DNA of 64,000 nt. It comes from Strongyloides papillosus. Taxonomy: Eukaryota; Nematoda; Chromadorea; Rhabditida; Strongyloididae. The DNA is taken from NCBI GenBank assembly GCA_005656395.1, contig SRSI01000077.1, forward strand, positions 1,488,001 to 1,552,000, given 5' to 3'. The notes under the pieces are model-generated. The model was not told the DNA's origin. It did no database searches and saw nothing but the letters and a program-made list of their open reading frames with translations. Shown piece after piece: positions 46,972-57,111 of the stretch. The first letter of the stretch is position 1, and each line of letters begins with the position of its first letter. The translations under genes were made by a program, and so were the position numbers.

Positions 46972-47162
46972 ATTACAAAGAAATATAAAAAAACAAATAA
47001 ATGTTTAACAATAATTTATGAGTGAATTATTTTTAAATAAGTTAAAGTTGTAAAATTAAAAATTATATTAAACCCGTACTTCTCACCATTTGACAACGCT
47101 GCTATTTTCTTATAGAAACTTTTCCTACGGCAACATTATACCTTAAGTTTGAAATATCATTT

Positions 47163-48572
47163 TTAATTGAATAAGTTTTGTTGTTGTGATTGTGGTGATC
47201 CAGATTGCTGCTGATTAGGCATACCTTGGAAATTTTGTTGCATCATAGGTTGATTTGAAATAGGTTGCTGCTGGTGTGATGGGTCATTTATATTTATGGG
47301 GTTATTCTCCACACGAGAAATTTTTCTTTCATCTCCTGAACCATAATCTCCTCCCATAACTGTAGGTTCACCAACAACCATCAAATCATTATAAGGTGCT
47401 TGAGGCATTTGTGAACCATTTGGAGTTGTGGCAGGTATTAAATTATTATTTATCGGAGTACTTTTTACATTATTAGAACCCCCATCAGATTTTTTTTTAC
47501 TCGAAGATTCTGATGGATCCGTCGTTGTTCCTCCACTACTCGCAGTAGCATTCCTTTTATTTCTCTTTCTAGTCTTTTTTGGTGGTGGTGCTGTTTCTTC
47601 AGGTCTCATTCCCATCATCATATGTGGAGGAAGTGTTCCTGGACCATATGGTCCTGCCATTCCTGCCCTTTGTTGTGCCATTCGTTGTTCTTGTATTCGT
47701 TGATTTTGTTGTGTTTTTAGGTGGTATTGCATAACAGCATGTCCAACGCATTCTTTTGGTTGAATTCCTTGTGTTTTATGAATAGAAAATAATATTTGCA
47801 TCGGTTCCAGAATACTAGCCATTTTAATAGTATTTAATGCATGTTGATTTAAACCAAGATGAGCAAATCCTAATTTTAGTTTATCCAATATCATATTATC
47901 ATTTTTTTGATTTTGATCTTTCCAATTAAAATAATAACAATGTTTTAATTCTAATGTCCAATTCCTTATTCTATATCCGGACATATCTAAAGAAAATTCC
48001 ATAAGAAATCTTATGTCTGTCTGTACATCTAACATTGCAGGTCTTTCATGTTTTGTATGTAAAAGGGCATTATCACAATCTAAAAAAATCAATGGATAAT
48101 TATTCGAAATTCCTTCTCTACAAGGCATTCTTGGTGCTATATACATCTCACGTATTCCACCTTCAAATAATGCCTTAAAAAATTTTGGTATTATTGCTCT
48201 TCCAAAAATATATTTTTGAGGAGGTAAATTTTCATCATATAAATGAAGTTGAATTTTTGCTAAATCATCAAAAAACTCAAACGCAAAAGCATTCCACCAT
48301 GCAGCCCAATCTTGTTCTGGAATATTAGCTGTATGAAAAAAACATAAACGACGATTCATATCATATATTTTACTTTCTAAATTTATTTGTTGTCCCATTT
48401 GATGTTGTGGTCCCATACCACCAGGAGGTTGACCATGAATAGGCATTTGTCCTTGCATCCCATAATTTGAATGTTGAAGTGGTGGTGTTCCTGTATTAGG
48501 AGGAATAGAATTCATCATCATTCCATTTGGCGGCATTTGTGAAGGACCCATTTGATAGGCGCCTCTCTGCAT
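47163..48572 (-). CDS. ldb-1: LIM-domain-binding transcription cofactor LDB1/CLIM
   Basis: Single exon as seen, 469 aa. An N-terminal Met/Pro/Gln-rich extension (1-65) precedes the dimerisation domain (about 66-290): ESKIYDMNRRLCFF, WAAWWNAFAFEFFDDLAKIQ, YIFGRAIIPKFFKALFEGGI, LEFSLDMSGYRIRNWTLEL, MASILEPMQILFSIHKTQG. A basic nuclear-localisation region (PPKKTRKRNKRN) and the LIM-interaction domain (about 395-425: DLMVVGEPTVMGG, DERKISRVENN) follow, then a Gln-rich tail. LDB1 bridges LIM-homeodomain and LMO factors. The ATG follows a TTATAG acceptor four bases upstream, so a 5' exon or SL acceptor exists; a longer N-terminus cannot be excluded. Confidence 0.92.
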   Translation of the reverse strand: MQRGAYQMGPSQMPPNGMMMNSIPPNTGTPPLQHSNYGMQGQMPIHGQPPGGMGPQHQMGQQINLESKIYDMNRRLCFFHTANIPEQDWAAWWNAFAFEFFDDLAKIQLHLYDENLPPQKYIFGRAIIPKFFKALFEGGIREMYIAPRMPCREGISNNYPLIFLDCDNALLHTKHERPAMLDVQTDIRFLMEFSLDMSGYRIRNWTLELKHCYYFNWKDQNQKNDNMILDKLKLGFAHLGLNQHALNTIKMASILEPMQILFSIHKTQGIQPKECVGHAVMQYHLKTQQNQRIQEQRMAQQRAGMAGPYGPGTLPPHMMMGMRPEETAPPPKKTRKRNKRNATASSGGTTTDPSESSSKKKSDGGSNNVKSTPINNNLIPATTPNGSQMPQAPYNDLMVVGEPTVMGGDYGSGDERKISRVENNPININDPSHQQQPISNQPMMQQNFQGMPNQQQSGSPQSQQQNLFN

Positions 48573-50978
48573 CAGTCTATAATATATATATTAGTTTAAT
48601 ACAATGTTAATTATACTTTATTGTTATAATATTAAAAGAAAATATTAAATAATATATTAAATAAACATAAAAACAAAAAAAAGGTAGTTGTCAATTAATT
48701 ATGACAACTTATATCCATAAGCTGATCCTTTAATTATACTTGTGAATATAAAATTTCAATGACTCTCTTCATCATCATATTATTATTATTATTACTATAA
48801 TATGAAAAAGACGATGTCGACAGACATACAAACAAAACAACCTTTGCCAATATTATACAAAATCTTATTTTCTCTCTTTAGAAGATGTATGCGTATGGAG
48901 GAGATAGTCTTAAAGAACATAACATATTTTCTCTCTCTCTATTTCAATATATATATATATGAATATATTACAAGGACGGCAGTTGAAGAAGTCGTTTACG
49001 GCTTTTAGTTAAAAATATAATATATCTTGAAATGGTTGCCGCGCTACAAAGATACAACGACCACTACAACAACACTAGTAACTAGGCATGTATAAGTACA
49101 AAAACTCTTTCTGGACTGCAATCTACATAATTTTTCTGTACTAAAGTGAAGAAAGTATAAAAAAGAACACGACAGCCATTATATATTTGTATGGAGAGGG
49201 GAAAAGGAAGAGGTTGATGGTGTTGTTTGTGATAGTAGAGATGATGGTTATAAAATATAGACGCCTTTGCCAGGTCGCATATATTTTGAAAAATTATGTA
49301 GTTGCGTCAATGTTCGACTTTCTCTTCATCTCATCCTGTTTATATATATACAACTTACAAGTGTAGGCCTCCCTTTTTGTTATAAAAAAATTGTATGATG
49401 GTTGTCAACCTTAGATCTCAATAATTTTACATTTCAAAAATTCTACTGGGAGTTATGTGTATCCCTTTTTTTATTAGAAATGTAGTATGGAAAAAGATAA
49501 TAATAAAAAATAATTATAATTATTTAGAAATTTCAATAATACATTCACATATACTATTGTTAATTTTTTAACAAAAAAAAAGTATGTTTCTAAAGGAAAT
49601 GTGGTGGTTATATGGTGTATATAAAATTAACATATTATATCTTGTGTTAAACTTAACAAAATTACTTATCGTTATATGTTCTATTAATTACAGAAAAAGA
49701 GATAACAAGACATATTTATACTAACTACATATATAACTCCTGAGATGTAGTGGATAAAATTGTTAAATGATAAGAAAAAAAAACAACATATAATCCTGAA
49801 AGCCTACTTATCACAACTATATAACGTTATATTATGTATAGGCCTATTACCATAACTAGTTAGAGATACATTTATGTTAAAAGTAAACAAACTTTATACT
49901 ATTATTTTATCTTGAAATAAAAATTGTGATAGTATGATGCCAGATAAAATTATTTTGAATATCAAAAGTTACTAACAACGGTAAGAATTATAAAGAATAT
50001 GAAAGAAGAGGAAGAAAGTTTAACATATTTTGATCATAAAAAAATGATATGTTATTTGGATGGTTAAAGTCATGGTGATCGAGAATACTCGTATTCATGA
50101 GCAAGCAAATATTGCTCATTAAAAAGTCAAAAGTTGATTATAAAAAAAAGAGGCATGTGGTAGCATCATTGGTAAAATATGATTGAAATGTAAATTTTTC
50201 TCGATTCGGAACTTTAATTATTGAAGAAAATGGACTGTAAATTTTTAATATTTACAAGAAATATACTATAATAAAGATAAGTAATAAAATAACATTGTGT
50301 TTGTTTCATAGTCAAAAGTTCATTTTCTTATGATTGATCATGAGTTATTTTTGACGAAAAGAAAACTTTTAAAAAAAACTTTTAATTTAAATGTTAACAA
50401 TATATTTCAAAGAAATAATTAAATATTTAAATGTATATGATAATTATTTTTCTACTCTTTTATAAGTCAATATAATATGATCATAAAAATATATTCTTAT
50501 AAAAATTTACAATTATCATAAATATTTTTCGGATACATAAAACAATTAATTTAATAAATATTTAACTATAATTAAAAATTCCCAAAAACGTTGGTTAAGA
50601 AAAGTAAAAATACAAAAATTATTTTAAAAATAAAAAAAAGGATAAATATAGACATTTGAAATAACAACATGAGGTAAACAATAAATGTATATTTTGGTAA
50701 TATTTTTCATCTTTTTCAATAGTCTATTAACATGTCTTTTGTATGAGCATGATTATTAATTTTAAAAAATTTCAAAAAAATACTATGAAATAAAAAGTAA
50801 TTTATTATTTCTAGTATAAAGTGCCATGAATGCGAAAATAAGATTAAATTCCGCGCAAACTTTATCTTAAAAGGAAAAATAAATTCGTTTGAATAAAGTG
50901 TACGCACGCCACGTAAACATCTAGAATTAATTTTTATTTACAGTAGTTTATATTTTTTGTTAAGAATTTAGAAGAAAA
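48573..50978. other. 2.4-kb divergent regulatory interval ldb-1 / copb-1
   Basis: No coding gene is supported. Contents: an (ATT/TAT)n microsatellite at about 48779-48795, TATATATA tracts near 48950 and 49345, and a less AT-biased, purine-rich stretch around 49030-49330 that differs from ordinary spacer and could hold ldb-1 5'UTR exons or enhancers. Confidence 0.4.
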
Positions 50979-53902
50979 ATGACAGCTGAGCAGCCTTGTT
51001 ATGCTTTGGTTCATGTTCCAAATGATTATGATCTACCATCAGAGGGTAAATTAAAACAGCTTCTCGAAAAAGGTAATAGTTTTTATATATACTAAGGAAT
51101 ACTTATATTGTTTTAGGAGATATTAAAACAAAAACTGATGCTCTGAAAAAACTTATTTTTCTCATACAAAATGGTGAGAAAATTGGAAATGGAATGATAA
51201 TGCATGTCATAAGATTCTGTCTTCTTACAAATGACCATTATTTAAAAAAACTTCTTTTGATATTTTGGGAAATCGTGCCAAAAACTGATAGCGATGGAAA
51301 GTTATTACAAGAAATGATTCTTGTTTGTGATGCTTACCGAAAAGATCTTCAGCATCCAAATGAATTTGTTAGAGGTTCAACGTTGCGCTTTTTATGCAAA
51401 TTAAAACAACCAGAATTATTGGAACCTCTAATGCCATCAATTAGACAATGTCTTGAGCATAGACATAGTTATGTGAGAAGGAATGCTGTCTTAGCTATAT
51501 TTATAATTTATAAGAACTTTGATTTCCTTATTCCTGACGCACCAGAAGTAATTGCAAATTTTTTGGAAACTGAGCAAGATTCTAGTTGTAAAAGGAATGC
51601 TTTTATGATGCTTTTGCATGTTGACCAACAAAAAGCTCTTGATTTTTTGGCAGATTGTATTGAACAAGTTAATTCATTCAATGAAATTCTCCAACTAATT
51701 ATTGTTGAATTGATCTATAAAGTTTGTCACAACAATCCTGGGGAGCGTTCCCGTTACATACGTTGTGTCTATAATTTACTACAATCATCATCTCCAGCTG
51801 TTCGATATGAAGCTGCTGGGACATTAATTACGTTATCAACTGCCCCAGGTGCTGTGAAGGCTGCTGCAAGTGCTTACATAGACTTAATAATAAAAGAAAG
51901 TGACAATAACGTTAAAATAATTGTTCTTGATAAGTTAATACAACTTAGAGAAAATCTTACAGATGATAGAGTAATTCAGGAAATGGTTATGGATATACTC
52001 CGTGTTCTCTCTGCCCCAGACAATGAAGTTAGAAGTAAAACGTTATATCTTGCCCTAGACTTAGCTTCATCAAGAAACGTCCATGAAATGGTTATGTTTT
52101 TAAGAAAAGAAATTGATAAGACAACGAACGATACCCAAGATGAGACACAAGAATACAGACAATTACTTGTAAGAACTCTTCATTCTGCTACAATAAAATT
52201 CCCAGATGTTGCTACACAAATTATCCCAGTTCTTATGGCTTTCTTGTCTGATGTCACAGAAGGAGCTGCTGCTGATGTTCTTGTATTTATTCGTGAAGCA
52301 GTTCAACGTCTTCCTGATTTAAGACAGTCTATTATAAATCATTTATTAGAAGTTTTTTCTGAGATAAAAAATCCTTCAGTTTATCGTAGTGCTCTATGGA
52401 TTTTAGGAGAATATTGTCAAACATCGGAATCTTTAGTTCATTTATTGAAACTTGTTAAGAAATCCTTAGGAGATTTACCAATTGTAAACGAAGATGAAGA
52501 TGAAACGGAAGTAAAAGATAACTTCACTGAAGAGAAAAGTGAAAAAAAGAAGCAAAATAATACATTAATATCTGCAGATGGAACTTATGCAGCGCAATCG
52601 GCTTTTATTAATTCATCGGTTCCTTCTGAGCAAGATAACAAACCAATATTGAGAAAAGCCTTGATAGATGGAGATTTCTTCCTTGCAGCTTCTTTAGCTA
52701 ACACAATGACAAAAGTTGTTCTCAGATTTGCTCAAGAGAATGAGTCACAACCAGAAAGAATCAATCGAGTGGCTGGTGAAGTATTGTTTATTTTTGCTTG
52801 CATTATTCATGCTGGAAAATCAAGACTCGTTAAGCACAATATCACAGAAGATGACCTTGATAGACTGTCTGCTTCAATCAAAATTATTAATGATCGTTGG
52901 CCGGAGGCTTTTAAAATTTATCTTGGATGTTGTCGTGAGTCACTAGAACTTATGCTTCAAGCAAAAGGAGATGTTGATAGACATGAAGAAGTTAAGTTGC
53001 CAAAAAATAAAAAAGTAAATGAGGTAGATGTTGATAAAACAATTGTCTTTACACAATTGAATGCTGGTTCTGCTGATGGTGAAGCTGGAACTAATATCAT
53101 TGATCTTTCTTTGTCACAAGCACTGGGTACAGCACCGAAAAATACAAAATTCAATTTGGCATCATCTAAACTAGGAAAAGTTATCCAACTTGCCGGTTTT
53201 TCTGATCCAGTTTACGCCGAGGCAATTGTTAATGTTAATCAATATGTTATTGTTCTTGATGTATTAGTTGTTAATAGAACTGGTGATACACTTCAAAATT
53301 TAACCTTAGAATTATCAACTGTTGGTGATCTCAAGTTAGTTGATAAACCAACACCATTAAATCTTGGACCTCACGACTTTACAAATATTAAGGCTACCGT
53401 TAAAGTTACAAGCACTGAAAATGGAGTTATCTTCTCAACACTCTCTTATGATATAAGAAGTTCAACTTCTGACCGTAACTGTATCTATCTCCAAGATATT
53501 CACATTGATATCATGGATTACATCGAGCCAGGTAACTTAACAGATACAGAATTCCGAAAGAAGTGGGCAGAATTTGAATGGGAAAACAAAGTTGCTGTTC
53601 AGACACCAATTACCGATTTACGCGACTATTTGATACACCTTGCTGCAAGCACGAATATGAAGTGTCTTACTACAGATGCAGCATTGGCAGGTGAGTGCAA
53701 TTTCATGGCAGCTAATTTCTGCTGTCACTCTATTTTTGGAGAAGATGCTTTGGCAAATGTTTCTATTGAAAAAACTGATGTAAATGTTCCGAATAGTCCA
53801 ATTATTGGTCAAATCAAAATTAGAGCAAAAAGTCAAGGAATGGCATTATCTATGGGAGATAAGATGAATGCAGCACAGAAATCAAAAATATTAGTTAATT
53901 AA
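50979..53902 (+). CDS. copb-1: Coatomer subunit beta (beta-COP)
   Basis: Exons 50979-51072 and 51117-53902 (44-nt intron, phase 1) give 959 aa, matching metazoan beta-COP (953). Exon 1 supplies the family start ([20 protein letters not shown]). The adaptin-like HEAT solenoid spans about 15-540 ([51 protein letters not shown]). A charged hinge ([20 protein letters not shown]) lies near 470. The appendage ends in [20 protein letters not shown]. Beta-COP is part of the COPI F-subcomplex for retrograde Golgi-to-ER traffic. Confidence 0.97.
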
Positions 53903-53941
53903 ATAAAAATATTTATTTATTATTTTATGTAAAGAAAATTA

Positions 53942-54316
53942 TTATACAGATCTAATATATTTATCAATATCATTTTTGAGTGTATTTTCTATTCGCTGTA
54001 TCAATGAGTTATTTGTTTCATCTCCATAAGATTGAGTATCAATTTTTAGAAGATTGTTAAAAAAAATTTCTATTGATTTAGATATTTGTTGCTTTGTATC
54101 TTCATATTGCTGGCAAATTATTGTAGTTGAATCTAGCAGAAATTTATTTATTTTTATACAAATATCTGAATAAGCTTTGGTAAGACTACTTTTTAGACAA
54201 TCATAGATATTGTAAGAAACACAATCGTTTTTCTCTATTGTAGGGAGTGTTGAAGAATGCTGTCCTGTAAATGCAATCAAAACATGTACATAAAAAATAC
54301 AATTTTGAAGTTTCAT
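53942..54316 (-). CDS. Small secreted protein, unrecognised (124 aa)
   Basis: Intronless. MKLQNCIFYVHVLIAFTGQ is a signal peptide. The mature ~105 residues carry four Cys (ENDC-like KNDCVSYNIYDCLKSS, then DICIKINK and TIICQQYED) and look all-helical (QISKSIEIFFNNLLKIDTQS, RIENTLKNDIDKYI). Helical four-Cys secreted proteins are common nematode excretory products; no named family is evident. It is convergent with beta-COP, with about 40 nt between stops. Confidence 0.65.
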   Translation of the reverse strand: MKLQNCIFYVHVLIAFTGQHSSTLPTIEKNDCVSYNIYDCLKSSLTKAYSDICIKINKFLLDSTTIICQQYEDTKQQISKSIEIFFNNLLKIDTQSYGDETNNSLIQRIENTLKNDIDKYIRSV

Positions 54317-54696
54317 TAAAGATATATTGATAGGAAAAATGATTTTTATAAATAGTATTTTTAATTTTTATCATTAAAAATTGCACAAATGTTTCATTTT
54401 TATTTTTGTAATCTTGAATTATCAAAGTATTATCCTTATTAGTAATTATTATTTTTTAAATTCAATATCAAAACGATTTAATAAATCTATAGACAATTGA
54501 AACCTGATAATAATTACGTCAAATCAATCAAAAAAACATATTATTTTTGACAATAAGTATTTTTTAAAAACATTTTAATAATAAAAAAACAAGCTTATCA
54601 GGATCTTTTATGTTTTATAGAGACTTGATTATTTCTCAAGGAAGTATAAAAGATGATGTTACTTGAATATTGATGAATATTTTACATCTAGAAAAT
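54317..54696. other. Divergent spacer between two secreted-protein genes
   Basis: About 380 bp, AT-rich, containing the TATA box of the gene at 54697. No other feature. Confidence 0.4.
54645..54652 (+). promoter_or_regulatory. TATA box of the gene at 54697
   Basis: TATAAAAG 45 nt upstream of the chosen ATG. Transcription would begin around 54675, which argues against the in-frame ATG at 54673. Confidence 0.6.
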
Positions 54697-55101
54697 ATGG
54701 ACTATAGAAAAAATTTATTTTATATTATCATTTTCCTTGTATTTTGTTGTAATATTTTTGCACAATATCAATCACCTACTTATGGATATCCAGGTAGTCA
54801 ACCTTATGATAAGCGTCCACAAGTAAATGTTGTAAGAACACAAACTTTGACAACATATAATGCACCTAATGCTGGATATTCCAATGGAAATTATGGACCT
54901 TCCCCACGTGAAAGCTACAATTCTCATTATTCAAGATATTATCAAAACCGTGGATTTAGCTATGGACAATATGGTCCAAATAGATACGGAAGTCATTCAT
55001 ATTTACCTTATAGAGGATATCCAATGGTTGATTCAAAAGATAGAGCTGTTATGGGATTAGGACTATTGGCAAGTTCTTTAATTGGTAAAAAACACGCTTG
55101 A
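54697..55101 (+). CDS. Small secreted Tyr/Gly/Pro-rich protein (134 aa)
   Basis: Intronless. I start at MDYRKNLFYIIIFLVFCCNIFAQ, a signal peptide; the TATA position favours it over an ATG 24 nt upstream. The mature protein is Tyr/Gly/Ser/Pro/Asn-rich (QSPTYGYPGSQPYDKRPQ, YSRYYQNRGFSYGQYGPN) and ends in a small hydrophobic-basic tail (GLGLLASSLIGKKHA). High Tyr content suits oxidative crosslinking in the cuticle or eggshell. The KR at residues 46-47 could be a cleavage site. Function not established. Confidence 0.75.
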   Translation: MDYRKNLFYIIIFLVFCCNIFAQYQSPTYGYPGSQPYDKRPQVNVVRTQTLTTYNAPNAGYSNGNYGPSPRESYNSHYSRYYQNRGFSYGQYGPNRYGSHSYLPYRGYPMVDSKDRAVMGLGLLASSLIGKKHA

Positions 55102-57111
55102 ATAACTTAAATTTAAAAGGTATAATATTTAATACATAAGCAATGAATTTATTTTATATAACAATTGAAATTAATATCTAAATATAATATTTTATTGTTT
55201 TAAAATTATTATTGTAAAATAATTAAAAATATAAACTATTAATGTAGTGTAATTGCATAAATTTTACACTAAATTGTATACTATGATTATTGAAAATTTA
55301 TAAACCAGTTGATTAATGAAACCACAGTGAAGTTCCTAAGTTAAAATATAACAAGATCATATAGACTTGCAAATAATTCTATTTCTTGGAAATCCATAAG
55401 AAATAAGTTTCATATTTTAATTAAATATTTTAAGAATATTTATTTTGACTTATTTGCCAAAAATATTTATCACAAATTATTTTTATACATAATACACAAA
55501 AATTTATTCCCTAAATTTCGGTTGACAGAAAAATTATTGCACAAAATTCCAGAAATTCAGAAAGACTACACAGAAAAAAAAAATGGGAAAAATTTTGACA
55601 AATCTATCTGAAATGCAAAAAAATTTCCCACCTATTTAAAAAATCAACATTTATTCAAATTTTAAAATTGTTGAGCGACAGCAAAAATGTTTAAAACGAT
55701 AAAAAATATTAGGTTGTCGCAGAATTTTTCTGTTTTTTTTTAGAAAATCACACATGTTTTATATTTAAAGTAGTATGACTTTTGTTTAATCTTAACGTTT
55801 TTGATATAATCCTAATCTTAGGATCTATTTTTATTTTAATATACATGAAATACACTGTTAGAACTCAATTTCATGTAAAGTTGTTAAGTTTTAACAAAAA
55901 TCATTGTCCTAAACAATATACTAGCAACAATAAATATAAAAAATACATAATAATAATAACAAACAGCCAAAAATTATTTCCTAACCACACTAAGCATTAA
56001 TAATATTTAAAATATTATCTTATTATTTGTTTTTATATTAAGTTTATATACGTAGATGATATTTTTTTACTATAGATAAAAATTCATATAATATCATAAC
56101 TTTTCATAGATTTAATTTTCTAAATAGAACCATTAAAGTCATTACAAAGACTTTTCGGCCTTCCGAAGAATGTAATTTTATAATAAAAAGTGTAATTATT
56201 AATAACTCAAACTTTTCAAACTTATTAATAAAAATATTTTGGTATGTTCAGAATTGCTTTTTACAAAAGCATTTATAATCTCACATAAAATTAAATTCTA
56301 ATCTTATATTTAAAAAAGTATTTGTAGAAAACAGTCTAAGTTTTAAAATACCAATAAATATAAAAAATATTATAAACTTATTTCAATAACTAATTAATTA
56401 TCGCTTTAATTTCTATGTACCATATAATTGAATAAAATTAGTCGCAAATCAAGAAAATTCAAATTTTGTTAGGTGGGAAAAATTTATTACATTTTACGCA
56501 AAAATGCTTCCCAATTTTTTTTTGTGTGTAATTAAAAGAAAATATATATCATTATTTTTTTTTCTGTAGATTAAATGAATGACACTAAATTTTTTTTAAA
56601 CTAAAGAATACAAAGTTATTTATACAAAATTCAAGGAAAATATTTTCCGAAAATAAAAGGAATATTTTTCCTCCAATTGTATGGTCTACTAGCTTTCCTG
56701 CACATTGCAGAAAAAATGCTCTGTCAATTTTTCCATATAATTACTAGAGATTAATTTAAATAATACCTATTAATCACATTCTACATATCTGAAAATAAGT
56801 TTTTATATCAAATGATTATAGTAATAGTAACCCAGTTAAATTGAGAAGTCACAAATATAACTAAAATGTATGTATGTCTAACAACAGTACCGCTGTGAAG
56901 AATAGTTATAATCCAACTCATAATTTTTCTTTGACGAAACTTTAATCTGAGCGGTAAAATATTTTATGTTTAAATAAAAGTTTTGTGTTATTTTGGGTTC
57001 CTTTTCACATGTTGCAAAAATTTAACGGTACAATGAATCTTTAAAATGTTTTTATTGTGTAAGAGGAAATTTATAAATTTCTATTACATTTAATTTATTA
57101 CTTATTTTGTT
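55102..57111. other. 2-kb AT-rich interval
   Basis: No gene is supported. It contains the pair of inverted, internally palindromic sequences listed separately. Open frames here are short and lack splice support. Confidence 0.4.
55569..56527. repeat. Imperfect inverted repeat pair (possible degenerate DNA element)
   Basis: The left arm (55569-55633) begins CACAG-A-run-TGGGAA and ends TTTCCCACCT. The reverse complement of the right arm (56472-56527) begins CACAC-A-run-TTGGGAA and ends TTTTTCCCACCT. The outer 20 and inner 10 bases match well, with a degenerate middle. Each arm is itself a loose TGGGAA/TTCCCA palindrome. It could be the terminal repeats of a decayed non-autonomous transposon, or two copies of a short hairpin repeat. 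AT richness makes chance similarity possible. Confidence 0.4.

Noticed and set aside
48802..49008. 68-codon plus-strand open frame
   Set aside because: Low-complexity, no homologous motif, lies in a regulatory-looking interval.
55560..55640. Possible small RNA hairpin
   Set aside because: The stem is imperfect, loop large and AT-rich; no Pol III or miRNA features seen.
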